Source of the DNA: a virus
Length of the DNA stretch: 35,693 nucleotides
Strand: one strand, 5' to 3'
IMG/VR virus record: IMGVR_UViG_3300037041_001227
Coordinates: 1-35,693 of that record
In this document: piece by piece, positions 14,547-23,027 of the stretch
How the letters are laid out: the number at the start of each line of letters is the position of its first letter
How positions within the stretch are numbered: position 1 is the stretch's first letter
Position numbers and translations under genes: made by a program
The notes under the pieces: model-generated
Seen by the model: the letters and a program-made list of their open reading frames with translations, nothing else
What the model was told of the DNA's origin: nothing
Database searches by the model: none

Positions 14547-14858
14547 ATGGCAAAGTTCGTAATCACACAAAAACAACTCGATTATATTGTTGAGAATATA
14601 AAAAATAAAACCATTAATGAAGATTCTGATGGGAGTTACATGGCTAAACAACAGTTGTTTGTGATTGCTACCATGGCTTATAAGATGTGGGAGATGTTGG
14701 ATGACAACGCTCAACTTGAAGATTGGATGGAGAGCAAAATAGCTCAGTGTGAACAGAGTGTAAGTTCAGTTGTTAAGGCGTACCTTTATGATGAATTCGA
14801 TGCTGAATTAAAAGGTATGGATACTTTGAACTATGATGATCTTGTAATTGGGAAGTAA
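14547..14858 (+). CDS. Small T4-type phage protein with N-terminal leader
   Basis: A 103-residue protein. Residues ~32-88 (AKQQLFVIATMAYKMWEMLD, then QLEDWMESKIAQ and SSVVKAYLYDE) match a motif that I recognise from numerous T4-like marine phages (M-L-x-D-D-x-Q-L-x-x-W-x-x-x-K-I...S-S-V-x-x-Y-L), where it occurs in small proteins or at the end of a processed structural protein. The first 20 residues (MAKFVITQKQLDYIVENI) resemble the local virion-leader pattern. A structural or packaged role is inferred. Confidence 0.65.
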   Translation: MAKFVITQKQLDYIVENIKNKTINEDSDGSYMAKQQLFVIATMAYKMWEMLDDNAQLEDWMESKIAQCEQSVSSVVKAYLYDEFDAELKGMDTLNYDDLVIGK

Positions 14859-15524
14859 TCAGTAAATATACATATATTCTTCTTCTGATTGTTGTTCTTC
14901 TTCATAAACATCCAAATTAAATTGGATTGTTTTTTCAATAGGATTAATAACGAACTTACCACTTGAACCCTCATTGAGTTCCCAACCCGGTGCTTTATCT
15001 TCCAAAATTCCATACAAAATTTCTTCAACATCATTAGGTAAACTATGAAGTGCACACTCAAAGTAACCACTGTCACCACCTCCAATTATTTCCACATTAA
15101 AAGTCCTTCGGTTACTACCTATTTCGGAATACAATTGATTCCAAAATAATTCTTTCTCTTCTCCCTCGAGATCAATTTCTTCTGAATATGATTCAGAAAC
15201 CTCAGTTTCATGGTAAATTCCATTAATAGTTATTTTTCTTGAAACAGTATCTACAATCATTTCGTAAGAGGAATATTCTGAATCATTTGGGGAGTCCGTA
15301 CCTACTTCACTTCCTAGTAAATCATCAAAAAATGTCTCAATATCCCTACTAAAAGGTATTGGAGTGGATACATGACCCCCTACACCATTCAAACAATAAA
15401 CGATATCTTTAGAAAATACAAGATTTCCCGATTCGTCGAAATCTATCTCAAAGATAGTACAATTGTTATGTTCTTTAACATAATCACTCAAAACTTCTAA
15501 TATTTTTATTAATTTCTTTTCCAT
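14859..15524 (-). CDS. Acidic hypothetical protein
   Basis: A 221-residue strongly acidic protein read from ATG 15524; an alternative start at 15530 lies inside the TATATTTATG promoter-like element. It contains many Glu/Asp/Ser stretches (EVSESYSEEIDLEGEEKELF) and ends with GKFVINPIEKTIQFNLDVYE, faintly similar to the WLINPxTKxW family. No domain recognised. Its 3' end abuts the opposing gene at 14858 with no gap. Confidence 0.55.
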   Translation of the reverse strand: MEKKLIKILEVLSDYVKEHNNCTIFEIDFDESGNLVFSKDIVYCLNGVGGHVSTPIPFSRDIETFFDDLLGSEVGTDSPNDSEYSSYEMIVDTVSRKITINGIYHETEVSESYSEEIDLEGEEKELFWNQLYSEIGSNRRTFNVEIIGGGDSGYFECALHSLPNDVEEILYGILEDKAPGWELNEGSSGKFVINPIEKTIQFNLDVYEEEQQSEEEYMYIY

Positions 15525-15529
15525 ATTCA

Positions 15530-15539
15530 TAAATATAGG
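15530..15539 (-). promoter_or_regulatory. TATATTTATG element on the minus strand
   Basis: CTATATTTATG reads on the minus strand immediately upstream of ATG 15524; same class as 35466-35475 and 28819-28828. Confidence 0.45.
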
Positions 15540-15893
15540 TTAATCTACAAATTCTAACTTCATAGTTTTTGTCATCCATAATGGTTTATCACCTGATTTA
15601 AAAGCGTTGATCCAATCTTTGGCCGAAGGAACTAAGTTATTACAATCCTCTCTCACGTGTTGTTCACCCACATATCGAGTAAAAACTTCTTTACCCTCGG
15701 AGTTTATAAAAGACACTCCGAATATTTTCTCACATTCAAAAATACCCTCTGAGTGATGACGAAATACTCTGTGATCGGAATGGCCAATCCAAGCTTTGGT
15801 TTCATCAAACCAATTGTGGATCTTGAGATAATCCTCTTCTTTTCCTCCGAACTTTTTAACTGATGATTTTGAATGAATAATTGGATGTGCCAT
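15540..15893 (-). CDS. DUF6915 family protein
   Basis: A 117-residue protein of a His-rich family: MAHPIIHSKSSVKKFGGKEE, DYLKIHNWFDETKAW, DHRVFRHHSEGIFECEKIFG, INSEGKEVFTRYVGEQHVRE and PSAKDWINAF. This is the complete DUF6915 pattern as I know it. The conserved His and Glu residues could bind metal, but no activity is established. Upstream on its strand lies TATATTTAA (15912-15920), and the divergent purA gene begins 49 bases away. Confidence 0.8.
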   Translation of the reverse strand: MAHPIIHSKSSVKKFGGKEEDYLKIHNWFDETKAWIGHSDHRVFRHHSEGIFECEKIFGVSFINSEGKEVFTRYVGEQHVREDCNNLVPSAKDWINAFKSGDKPLWMTKTMKLEFVD

Positions 15894-15942
15894 TTGATTT
15901 ATATCTTTTTTTTAAATATAATTATGGGTAATTGAATGTAAA

Positions 15943-16968
15943 ATGATTGGATATGCTGATATAATTGTTGATCTCCAAGCGGGAGACACTGGTAAAGGGA
16001 AAGTTGCCCATGCTTTAGCTAAAAGCGGTAATTATACCCATGTAGTTCGATATAATGGTGGTGGTAATGCAGGACATACTGTTTACCATGATGGACAAAA
16101 GGTTGTAACCCATTTTGTCCCAATCGGAGTTCTTTATAACATTCCTTCTATTATTGGACCAGGGTGTGTTGTTGATCCTGTAAAATTGGAGGTAGAGTTG
16201 GATCAACTCGAAAAAATTAATCCTGAGGTACGAAATTATCTTATGATCGACAAACGAGTTCATGTTATTACCGATCAACACAAGGAGGAAGACTCTAAAG
16301 ATGTTAAAATCGGAACTACCAAGACAGGTAATGGACCTGCCTATTCTTCCAAATATAAAAGAGAAGGGATAAGAGCTGGAAAATATGTTCACATGGTTCA
16401 AGAGGAAAGTAACTTCCCATTTTATGTATGTGACATTTATCAAATCTTATTTCAGAAGGAAAAGGTAAATATCCTGTTTGAAGGTGCTCAAGGATTTGAA
16501 TTGGATATTGATTGGGGTGATTATCCCTTTGTTACCTCTTCACACTGCACTGCGGGAAGTGCTTGTTTAAATGGTGTTTCCCCGAAGTATGTTCGGAACA
16601 TTTATGGAATCTGCAAAGCATATGTTACTTATGTGGGAGCAAAAGAATTTGAAGGGGGGTCTGATTTGTTTCAAAAGATCCGAGAGGTGGGTAATGAATA
16701 CGGAGCAACAACAGGAAGACCTCGACAGGTAAATTGGTTGGATTTGGACAATCTTATCGTAGCATCGAATATCAATGGAGTGACCAATCTTATCATCAAC
16801 AAGATTGATGTTTTGGATAAAGTGAATTATTATTGTTTGATTCATCACGGAGAAGAGATGGTATTTTCATCAAAGATCGAATTTGTAAAATATATCGAAG
16901 AAAATCTTTATGAAAATTGTCTCATCATTGATGAGATTATTTTTAGTCACACACCTTACGACATATGA
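15943..16968 (+). CDS. purA: Adenylosuccinate synthetase, short (archaeal/phage-like) form
   Basis: A 341-residue enzyme joining IMP and aspartate with GTP. Motifs: DLQAGDTGKGKVAHAL (D15 corresponds to the catalytic Asp of GDEGKGK; the usual Glu is Thr), RYNGGGNAGHTVYHDG, TTKTGNGPAY, GATTGRPRQVNWLDL and NKIDVLDK. It is ~90 residues shorter than typical bacterial PurA and near the archaeal length, the group to which phage PurZ is related. In PurZ the catalytic Asp is reported to be replaced; here it is kept, favouring IMP over dGMP as substrate. It precedes thyA through a small overlapping gene, forming a nucleotide-synthesis unit. Confidence 0.9.
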   Translation: MIGYADIIVDLQAGDTGKGKVAHALAKSGNYTHVVRYNGGGNAGHTVYHDGQKVVTHFVPIGVLYNIPSIIGPGCVVDPVKLEVELDQLEKINPEVRNYLMIDKRVHVITDQHKEEDSKDVKIGTTKTGNGPAYSSKYKREGIRAGKYVHMVQEESNFPFYVCDIYQILFQKEKVNILFEGAQGFELDIDWGDYPFVTSSHCTAGSACLNGVSPKYVRNIYGICKAYVTYVGAKEFEGGSDLFQKIREVGNEYGATTGRPRQVNWLDLDNLIVASNINGVTNLIINKIDVLDKVNYYCLIHHGEEMVFSSKIEFVKYIEENLYENCLIIDEIIFSHTPYDI

Positions 16969-17159
16969 ACTGGACACTCTCACTATCAACCTTCTCTATC
17001 GATGAAGAATGTTTCTACCTTCTTCCGTTTATCAAATTATACACTATCATGGAATTCCCAACTCCAAAAGGGTATAACTCACCCCTTCATGGGTTTGAGA
17101 TGGGTATTTTTCGATTCAGATATACCTTCGGAATTCAAAAACTATATAACGACTTTTGA
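16965..17159 (+). CDS. Small unknown protein between purA and thyA
   Basis: A 64-residue frame starting with ATGA overlap at the purA stop and ending with ATGA overlap at the thyA start (17156-17159). The tight coupling on both sides supports a real gene. The product is rich in Phe, Tyr and Leu ([25 protein letters not shown]) with no clear membrane segment and no recognised family. Confidence 0.55.
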   Translation: MNWTLSLSTFSIDEECFYLLPFIKLYTIMEFPTPKGYNSPLHGFEMGIFRFRYTFGIQKLYNDF

Positions 17160-17623
17160 TGATGAATAATTTAGACAAACAATACCAAGCACTCCTTCAA
17201 GATATTCTTGATAATGGAGTAACAAAAAAAACAAGGAATGGAGGGACAATCTCAGTATTCGGAAGACAGATTCGTCACAAAATGTCAGAAGGATTTCCAC
17301 TTCTTACAACCAAGAAAGTTCATTTCAAAAGTGTAATTGCGGAGTTGTTGTGGTTTTTGAGAGGTGAGACTAACATCAAATCCCTTTTGACATATGGTTG
17401 TAACATTTGGAATGGAGATGTTTATAAGAATTACAGCAGTCAAGTTCAAGTATGGGAACCACACTTGGATGAAGAGATGTTTATTGAACGAATTAAAACC
17501 GATGATGATTTTGCTCAGAAGTGGGGTGAGTTAGGTCCTGTGTACGGGGCTGGTTGGCGTAATTGGAATGGTAAATCCGAGGACGAACTTTATGATGATT
17601 ATTTGAAAAAAGTAAAAAAATAA
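17156..17623 (+). CDS. thyA: Thymidylate synthase, N-terminal part (split gene)
   Basis: 155 residues equal the N-terminal half of ThyA: Q-Y-Q-x-L-L-x-D-I-L, [49 protein letters not shown] and [13 protein letters not shown]. It then runs into an A-rich end (YLKKVKK) and stops before the catalytic Cys. The C-terminal half resumes at 18497 in the same frame class after an inserted HNH nuclease gene. Both halves look intact and unmutated, so a two-chain enzyme or RNA-level joining is possible. Confidence 0.92.
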   Translation: MMMNNLDKQYQALLQDILDNGVTKKTRNGGTISVFGRQIRHKMSEGFPLLTTKKVHFKSVIAELLWFLRGETNIKSLLTYGCNIWNGDVYKNYSSQVQVWEPHLDEEMFIERIKTDDDFAQKWGELGPVYGAGWRNWNGKSEDELYDDYLKKVKK

Positions 17624-17655
17624 TTATAATTCTTTTAGTTTTTTTCTTTTAGTTA

Positions 17656-17666
17656 TATATTTATTA
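17656..17666 (+). promoter_or_regulatory. TATATTTATTA element in the thyA insertion
   Basis: TATATTTATTA ends 3 bases before ATG 17670. It suggests that the inserted genes are expressed from their own promoter. Confidence 0.5.
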
Positions 17667-17669
17667 TAG

Positions 17670-17840
17670 ATGGGACGATTAAAAAAATACAAGACAGAAC
17701 AAGAAAAGGTTGACGCACAACGTCTTTGGGCTAAAGAGTATTATCATCGTAACAAAGAAAAAATAAATAAAAAAACAATGGAAAAATACTATGAATTACG
17801 AAAAAATATACAACCAAATAGTGGAGAGAGCGAAGAATAG
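17670..17840 (+). CDS. 56-residue basic protein inside the thyA insertion
   Basis: A small gene reading MGRLKKYKTEQEKVDAQRLW, then AKEYYHRNKEKINKK, and ending in a short acidic tail. The pattern R-x-x-K-x-K-T-x-E-E-K...A-R-R-x-W-x-x-x-Y-Y-x-x-N-K-E is familiar from small viral and phage proteins and from DNA-binding leaders of homing nucleases. It overlaps the HNH gene start by 50 bases in a different frame. It may be an ancestral N-terminal part of the nuclease, now frameshifted, or an independent DNA-binding peptide. Confidence 0.6.
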   Translation: MGRLKKYKTEQEKVDAQRLWAKEYYHRNKEKINKKTMEKYYELRKNIQPNSGESEE

Positions 17841-18507
17841 AGTATTAGATTGTTATACTGAAAGTCATCATATTATACCACGTTGTATGGGTGGTGGTGA
17901 TGAAAAAGAAAATTTAGTTACTTTAACGGCTAGGGAACATTTTATATGTCATAGATTATTAGTACAAATTCATCCTGATAACAATAAGTTAAAATTTGCG
18001 TTATGGGCTATGTGTAATATGAAAAGTAAGAGACAAAGTAGATACGTTCCTAGTTCTAGAGTTTATGAATCTATTAAAATAGAAGTAATAAAATTAATAA
18101 GTGAAAAGAAAAAAGGTGTTAAATTAAGTGAAGAACATAAAAGAAAAACAAGCGAAACACTTAAAGGTAGAAAACGACCACAAGAAGTTATTAATAAAAT
18201 TTACAAAAAGAGATTAGAGTCTGGTTGGAAACATTCTTATGAAACTCGTAAAAAAATGACGGGTAGGAAACTTTCTGATGAAACTCGTAAAAAAATAAGT
18301 GAGACGAATATAAAAAGAAACTCTTCGCCCGAGTTTAGAAAAAAACTAAGTGATGTGTCAGTTCACAAAAGGGCTTGTATTATTGATGGTGTATGGTATG
18401 AAAGTATTAGGCAAGCGTCAAATCAATTAGGTATTAAGTGGGATATGGTTAGTGATAGAATAAAAAGTAAAAGTGAAAAATTTAAAAACTGGAATTATGC
18501 GGAATAA
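17791..18507 (+). CDS. HNH homing endonuclease with NUMOD3 and NUMOD1-like modules
   Basis: A 238-residue protein. The HNH core is at ~18-55: ESHHIIPRCMGGGDEKENLV then TLTAREHFICHRLL. Residues ~105-180 carry two or three NUMOD3 DNA-binding motifs (KLSEEHKRKTSETLKGRKRP; KMTGRKLSDETRKKISETN). The C-terminus has a NUMOD1-like helix-turn-helix (YESIRQASNQLGI). It is more AT-rich and Lys-rich than the thyA halves around it, consistent with transfer. It would cut uninterrupted thyA alleles and spread itself by repair. Its end overlaps the beginning of the C-terminal thyA part. Confidence 0.9.
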   Translation: MNYEKIYNQIVERAKNRVLDCYTESHHIIPRCMGGGDEKENLVTLTAREHFICHRLLVQIHPDNNKLKFALWAMCNMKSKRQSRYVPSSRVYESIKIEVIKLISEKKKGVKLSEEHKRKTSETLKGRKRPQEVINKIYKKRLESGWKHSYETRKKMTGRKLSDETRKKISETNIKRNSSPEFRKKLSDVSVHKRACIIDGVWYESIRQASNQLGIKWDMVSDRIKSKSEKFKNWNYAE

Positions 18508-19186
18508 ACAAACACACGAAGATGGAACTCCATTTACAAAAGAAGAGTTTCTACAAAAATTGAAAACGGACAAGGAATTTAATAATGAGTTCGGTAATAA
18601 GGGAATTGACCAAATATCTGAATTAATTAGGTTATTAAAAGAAACTCCTGATTCTAGGCGTATGGTTGTAAACGCTTGGGCTGTGCACGATTTACCAAAT
18701 ATGGTTCTTCCACCTTGTCATTATGGATTTCAAGTTTATACAAGAGAATTGAGTAATGAAGAGAAATGGGAACAGTATACTAAATCAGGTTTGAATATAG
18801 AAATAAACGGAACTCCATTAGAACTTAAACATATGGGGACTCCATTTTATCCAAAATCACTACCTCAACGAGCAATCTCTTTAATGTGGAATCAACGTTC
18901 AGTAGATACATTCTTAGGGTTACCATTCAACATTGCTAGTTACGGATTACTACTGACAATGATTGCAGATGAAATGAATATGATTCCTGATGAATTAATT
19001 GGAAATTTGGGTGACACACACCTATATTCAAATCATATTGAACAGGCTAAAGAACAAATTAGTAGAGAACCTTATCCACTACCCACCTTCAAACTACAAC
19101 ACATAGAGAAAGATTATACAGGTATGGTTTATGAACTCGAAAACTATGAATCACACCCAACCATTAAAGCACCTTTATCAAACTAA
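18497..19186 (+). CDS. thyA: Thymidylate synthase, C-terminal part (split gene)
   Basis: From ATG 18497 (18473 is an alternative) the product is ~229 residues. After an extra stretch (THEDGTPFTKEEFLQKLKTD) it rejoins ThyA at GIDQISELIRLLKETPDSRR, with the catalytic Cys in LPPCHYGFQVY, then RSVDTFLGLPFNIASYGLLL, GDTHLYSNHIEQ and the C-terminal H-P-T-I-K-A-P. It contains dUMP- and folate-binding residues, while the first half supplies the phosphate loop. The start lies inside the HNH gene, so translational coupling may drive it. Confidence 0.9.
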   Translation: MRNKQTHEDGTPFTKEEFLQKLKTDKEFNNEFGNKGIDQISELIRLLKETPDSRRMVVNAWAVHDLPNMVLPPCHYGFQVYTRELSNEEKWEQYTKSGLNIEINGTPLELKHMGTPFYPKSLPQRAISLMWNQRSVDTFLGLPFNIASYGLLLTMIADEMNMIPDELIGNLGDTHLYSNHIEQAKEQISREPYPLPTFKLQHIEKDYTGMVYELENYESHPTIKAPLSN

Positions 19187-19191
19187 AAACC

Positions 19192-19500
19192 ATGACATAC
19201 GAAACTTTTATGAAAATTAACGAACGGCTTAAAGAACAACATGATGTTATCTTCGAGCTGAGTGGGAAAAAAGTGGATCTAATCGACTTCGTCGACCCTT
19301 ATCATCATATTATCTCTGACCTAATTAAAGAAGTTTATGGTGTGGAAGGATGTGATTGGTGGTATTGGTTCATCTATGATAATGACTTTGGAAGAGGAAA
19401 TCTAACTGCGAATGATGAAAATGGAAATTCTATCTGTTACGACTACCAATCCTTGTGGGAATTCTTAGAAAAGATCAGATTGGAATTGCCTAAATCTTGA
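19192..19500 (+). CDS. Conserved phage-type hypothetical protein
   Basis: A 102-residue acidic protein, five bases after thyA. It contains GCDWWYWFIYDNDFGRGNL, DENGNSICYDYQSLWEFLE, a pattern recurrent in phage proteins of unknown function (D-W-x-x-W-F-x-Y-E/D-N-D-F-G). Its place after thyA suggests co-transcription. Confidence 0.6.
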   Translation: MTYETFMKINERLKEQHDVIFELSGKKVDLIDFVDPYHHIISDLIKEVYGVEGCDWWYWFIYDNDFGRGNLTANDENGNSICYDYQSLWEFLEKIRLELPKS

Positions 19501-19537
19501 AATTGAATTAATTAATTATATTTTATAAGAAAAACTT

Positions 19538-20962
19538 ATGATCAGACTTATTCCCCTCTTTATTTTGATGTTATCATCTTTGACTTCATTTGGTCAAACT
19601 CGTAGAATCCCATTTGGATGTCAGACGATGGGTGAAATCAAAAACACCTTACCTGAATCTAGAATGAGATCTAAAAGTGTTAATACCCCTAAAAATATTA
19701 GATGTGTGGTTCATGTTTGTCATTCACCAGGTTTTGCAGGAAGTGAACTACCCATTGAAGTTGTTCAAGGTGCGATTGATCAGATGAACGTTGATTTTAT
19801 TGGATCCAATCTATCATTCACATTGGAACATACCAACTACGTTGATCTACGTCAATACGCTTGGCATGACGCGTACGTTGATGGTAGTGTTTGTTTTCCT
19901 TTATATCAGACTCAGGCAACTATGATAGCCAAACAACATAAATGGGACACAAGAGAATATTGTAATATTTATGTTACTCCTAGGTTGTGTCAAACTCTTT
20001 TGGGTTATGCGTACGTTTTGTTCGGTCCAAATAATGCTAATGATGGTATTTGGATGAAGACAAATTCTTTTGGTTTTGGAGATTGGCCACATCTTGCTCC
20101 GACTCTTCGTGAGAATGAAACCCTTTCTCATGAGATGGGTCATTATTGTGGTTTGTTTCATACTTTTAATGAAACAGAATTTTGTGGACAACAAGATTCC
20201 AACATCGGATGTGAATACGAAGGTGATTATGTTTGTGACACCCCACCAACAAAAATGAGTCGTGGATGTCCTGGTGTACCTGGTTTCTTTTGTCCTGAAA
20301 CTATGTATGATGGTACCGTTCAATTCAGAGCGAATAACCATATGGACTATTGTCCTGAACAATGCCGAGATGTTTTCACACCAGGTCAGATAGAAAGGAT
20401 GCATAGAATGTTGGATTTTCAAAGGTATGAACTTTACACTGAAGAAACCGCAACTCCTTTTTGTTTGGGGGATCTAAATGGTGATGGAGCGGTTGGTACT
20501 TCGGATCTTTTGGTGATTTTGTCTAATATGGGATGTGTTGAATGTGGATATGAACGAGGGGATATTAATTTGGATCAAAGGGTTACCGTTCAAGATGTTA
20601 ACTTCATTCTTTCCCTTTGGGGTGATATCTGTGGTGATGGTATTGGACAAATTAGTGGTCTTCGAACCAAATCAACTCGGATGTATGACGAGAATGAATT
20701 TTCAGATCCTTATGAAATTATCAAAAACTATCATTATCCTGAACGAGGAACACCTACCAAAGAACAAGATCGTGAAAATAAGGAAGAGGAAAAAACAACT
20801 GAAGGATTTATGACCCTCACTAAAAAAGTAAAACCAACTTTACAAATTAAGCTTTCGGAGCTTGACGAATTGGATTTGTTTGGTCTATTTTTGGAAGACG
20901 GAATTGACAACCTAATCGTAGAAATCGGTGAAGGTGAAAAAATCGTAATTGAAAGGTCATAA
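19538..20962 (+). CDS. Secreted pappalysin-like (M43) metalloprotease with dockerin-type repeats
   Basis: A 474-residue protein with signal peptide (MIRLIPLFILMLSSLTSFGQ). The zinc site HEMGHYCGLFH lies near residue 198, in the HExxHxxGxxH form of M43 pappalysin-like proteases, with Cys-rich segments (DSNIGCEYEGDYVCDTPP) and a later NHMDY Met-turn-like motif. Around 310-365 come two Ca-binding dockerin-type halves (DLNGDGAVGTSDLLVILSNM; DINLDQRVTVQDVNFILSLW). The last ~100 residues are charged and unlike the paralog at 30175. It would act outside the cell, perhaps degrading surface protein or host matrix. Such an exported protease is unexpected in a phage. Confidence 0.85.
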   Translation: MIRLIPLFILMLSSLTSFGQTRRIPFGCQTMGEIKNTLPESRMRSKSVNTPKNIRCVVHVCHSPGFAGSELPIEVVQGAIDQMNVDFIGSNLSFTLEHTNYVDLRQYAWHDAYVDGSVCFPLYQTQATMIAKQHKWDTREYCNIYVTPRLCQTLLGYAYVLFGPNNANDGIWMKTNSFGFGDWPHLAPTLRENETLSHEMGHYCGLFHTFNETEFCGQQDSNIGCEYEGDYVCDTPPTKMSRGCPGVPGFFCPETMYDGTVQFRANNHMDYCPEQCRDVFTPGQIERMHRMLDFQRYELYTEETATPFCLGDLNGDGAVGTSDLLVILSNMGCVECGYERGDINLDQRVTVQDVNFILSLWGDICGDGIGQISGLRTKSTRMYDENEFSDPYEIIKNYHYPERGTPTKEQDRENKEEEKTTEGFMTLTKKVKPTLQIKLSELDELDLFGLFLEDGIDNLIVEIGEGEKIVIERS

Positions 20963-20972
20963 TTCAAAAAAC

Positions 20973-21905
20973 ATGAAATATATTATCACTGGCGCTTGGG
21001 GATTCATCGGATCCGAGTTTTTGAAAAAGGTTTATGTGGAAAACCAATTTACAGAAATTATTGTTGTGGATAAACAAACCTACGCTGCAGACCAAGCGAG
21101 AGTTCCAATACCTATCTTAAGAGATGAACGGGTTCAGTTTATTACTGAAGACATCTGTAATCTCACCTATGAAATGGTTGGTGACTTTGATTACCTCGTA
21201 AATTTCGCAGCTGAAACCCATGTTGATAATTCGATTATTGATGGAAAACCTTTTATCCGTTCAAACTACGAAGGTGTTTTTAACCTTTTGGAAGTAGCAA
21301 AACAATCTAAAATCCTCAAGAAGTTTGTTCAAATTTCAACTGATGAAGTATATGGTGATGTGAAAGATGAATTTTGTTCCACAGAAAATGATCGGTTGAA
21401 TCCAAGTTCGTATTATTCTTCAACTAAGGCAGGTGCAGACCTTTTGGTGAAATCTGCACATAGAACATATGGATTACCTTATCTTATTACAAGATCATGT
21501 AACAACTTCGGGGGACTTCAACATCAAGAAAAATTCATTCCAAAAGTAATTGATTGTATTAAATCCGATGAACCAATCCCTGTTTATGGGAATGGTGATC
21601 AGAAAAGGGTTTGGATTTCGGTTGAGGATAACGTCAATGTAATCTACCAACTTGTTCGGAGTGAAAGTTGTTTGAATGAAATCGTGAATATCGGTTCAGA
21701 ATATCAACGAACAAATATCGATATAATCAATGCGATTGGAAAAGTATTGCAACGTACTCCAATCATTGAACATATTGATGATCGGTTGGGTCATGATGTA
21801 GAATATAACTTGGATATCTGTAAGTTACAAGACCTTGAATATTATCATGACTTCTGTATTGATGAATTCAAAACCCCTGAAGAATATTTCATCGAAAATC
21901 TATGA
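20973..21905 (+). CDS. rfbB: dTDP-glucose 4,6-dehydratase-like enzyme
   Basis: A 310-residue short-chain dehydrogenase from ATG 20973 (20949 adds no conserved residues). Motifs: NAD-binding TGAWGFIGSEF, NFAAETHVDNSI, ISTDEVYGDV with the catalytic Thr/Asp/Glu, YSSTKAGADLLV (YxxxK) and RSCNNFGGLQHQEKFIPKVI. This is the RmlB pattern: dTDP-glucose to 4-keto-6-deoxyglucose, the first committed step to deoxysugars such as rhamnose. The rest of the pathway is not in the window. It may alter host polysaccharide or glycosylate phage components. Terminator follows. Confidence 0.9.
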   Translation: MKYIITGAWGFIGSEFLKKVYVENQFTEIIVVDKQTYAADQARVPIPILRDERVQFITEDICNLTYEMVGDFDYLVNFAAETHVDNSIIDGKPFIRSNYEGVFNLLEVAKQSKILKKFVQISTDEVYGDVKDEFCSTENDRLNPSSYYSSTKAGADLLVKSAHRTYGLPYLITRSCNNFGGLQHQEKFIPKVIDCIKSDEPIPVYGNGDQKRVWISVEDNVNVIYQLVRSESCLNEIVNIGSEYQRTNIDIINAIGKVLQRTPIIEHIDDRLGHDVEYNLDICKLQDLEYYHDFCIDEFKTPEEYFIENL

Positions 21906-21913
21906 AAAAAATA

Positions 21914-21938
21914 AACCTCTCCATCGAGAGGTTTTTTT
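21914..21938 (+). terminator. Terminator after rfbB
   Basis: Stem CCTCTC/GAGAGG, loop CATC, followed by seven T. Confidence 0.9.
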
Positions 21939-22021
21939 ATATTCAATCGATAAAAAAAAGGGAATGAAACATTGAATATATGATCTTAAAATATTATTAT
22001 TATGTAAAATGTAAATACTAC

Positions 22022-22204
22022 ATGACATATCTTGCCTTATATTTTATAATCGGAATTATGATTACTTTGTTACTAACTCACTTCACACCTAATGAGAGTT
22101 TAAGTGATATGGGTGGGACTGGTATTTTTATATGGATTTTATTCATAACATTATTATGGCCTTTGGTTTTTTTGATCATCTTATCACAATATTTCAAGGA
22201 TTGA
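22022..22204 (+). CDS. Small two-segment membrane protein
   Basis: From ATG 22022 the product is 60 residues (a longer frame starts at 21980). Two hydrophobic segments (YLALYFIIGIMITLLL and IFIWILFITLLWPLVFLIIL) flank a short polar loop (THFTPNESLSDMGGTG). No family recognised. A two-helix hairpin of this size is compatible with a holin-like protein but there is no adjacent endolysin. Confidence 0.55.
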   Translation: MTYLALYFIIGIMITLLLTHFTPNESLSDMGGTGIFIWILFITLLWPLVFLIILSQYFKD

Positions 22205-22229
22205 TATTTATGTCATATGGTTCAACCAA

Positions 22230-23018
22230 ATGACAAAAAATATCTATGACAAAGTAATTATTTCCGACATACACTTGGGATCAGCTTCATGTATGTACGA
22301 AGAAATCAACAAGTTTTTCGATTCCTTCACTACGAAAGAATTAATATTAAATGGGGACATAATCGATGGTTGGGCTTTAACAAGGAGAGGAACGTGGAGA
22401 CCTGAACATTTAAGAATCTTACGTAAGATTATTAAAATTGCGGAGAAAGGAACCAAAGTAGTTTGGGTGGTTGGGAACCACGACGACTTTTTGAGGAAAT
22501 TAGTACCTATGGAGTTGGTAAACATAGATTTTGTTAACGAATATGAAATCAATCTCGATGATAAAAAACTTTTAGTTATTCACGGAGATATCTTGGATAT
22601 CTTTGTTAATAAATTTAGATTTATAAGTATTCTTGGGTCTATAGGTTATGAACTGGCCTTATATTTTAACAGGATCATTAACAACAGACGAAAAAAGAAA
22701 GGTCTTGAGTATTTTTCTTATGCTAAGAAGATAAAGAAAAACGTAAAAAAAGCCACAGAGTTTATTAATCAGTTTGAAGAAAACGCTGTGGAATATGCGA
22801 AGAAGAAGGGTTATGATGGAATTGTCTGTGGACACATCCACGAACCTAAAGCTAGTGAATTTTATTTTAATTCGGGAGATTGGTGTGAATCTTGTACTGC
22901 TTTAATTGTTGACAAGGGTCAAATATCGGTTTATGATTATTTTGACGGAATTAAACAACCAACACCCGAACCTATAGAAAAACCAAAAGAGGTGAAGAGG
23001 TTGGTTTATAGTAAATAA
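22230..23018 (+). CDS. LpxH-like calcineurin-type phosphoesterase
   Basis: A 262-residue metallophosphoesterase with every metal motif: SDIHLGSA, LNGDIIDGW, VVGNHDDF, VIHGDILD and CGHIHEP. The insertion and W-R-P segments resemble UDP-2,3-diacylglucosamine hydrolase (LpxH) and its relatives of Bacteroidota, which act in lipid A synthesis. The C-terminal Pro/Lys tail is extra. Substrate is inferred from similarity only; general calcineurin-like activity is secure. It is preceded by GATATTTATG at 22203-22212. Confidence 0.82.
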   Translation: MTKNIYDKVIISDIHLGSASCMYEEINKFFDSFTTKELILNGDIIDGWALTRRGTWRPEHLRILRKIIKIAEKGTKVVWVVGNHDDFLRKLVPMELVNIDFVNEYEINLDDKKLLVIHGDILDIFVNKFRFISILGSIGYELALYFNRIINNRRKKKGLEYFSYAKKIKKNVKKATEFINQFEENAVEYAKKKGYDGIVCGHIHEPKASEFYFNSGDWCESCTALIVDKGQISVYDYFDGIKQPTPEPIEKPKEVKRLVYSK

Positions 23019-23027
23019 AATAACAAG

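Noticed and set aside
15943-16968. Marker of a 2-aminoadenine (Z) genome
   Set aside because: The catalytic Asp typical of PurA is kept and no DatZ or MazZ gene is seen.
17624-18496. Typical group I intron in thyA
   Set aside because: Too little sequence outside the two reading frames for a catalytic core, and the apparent junction lacks the usual U/G arrangement. Not excluded by experiment.
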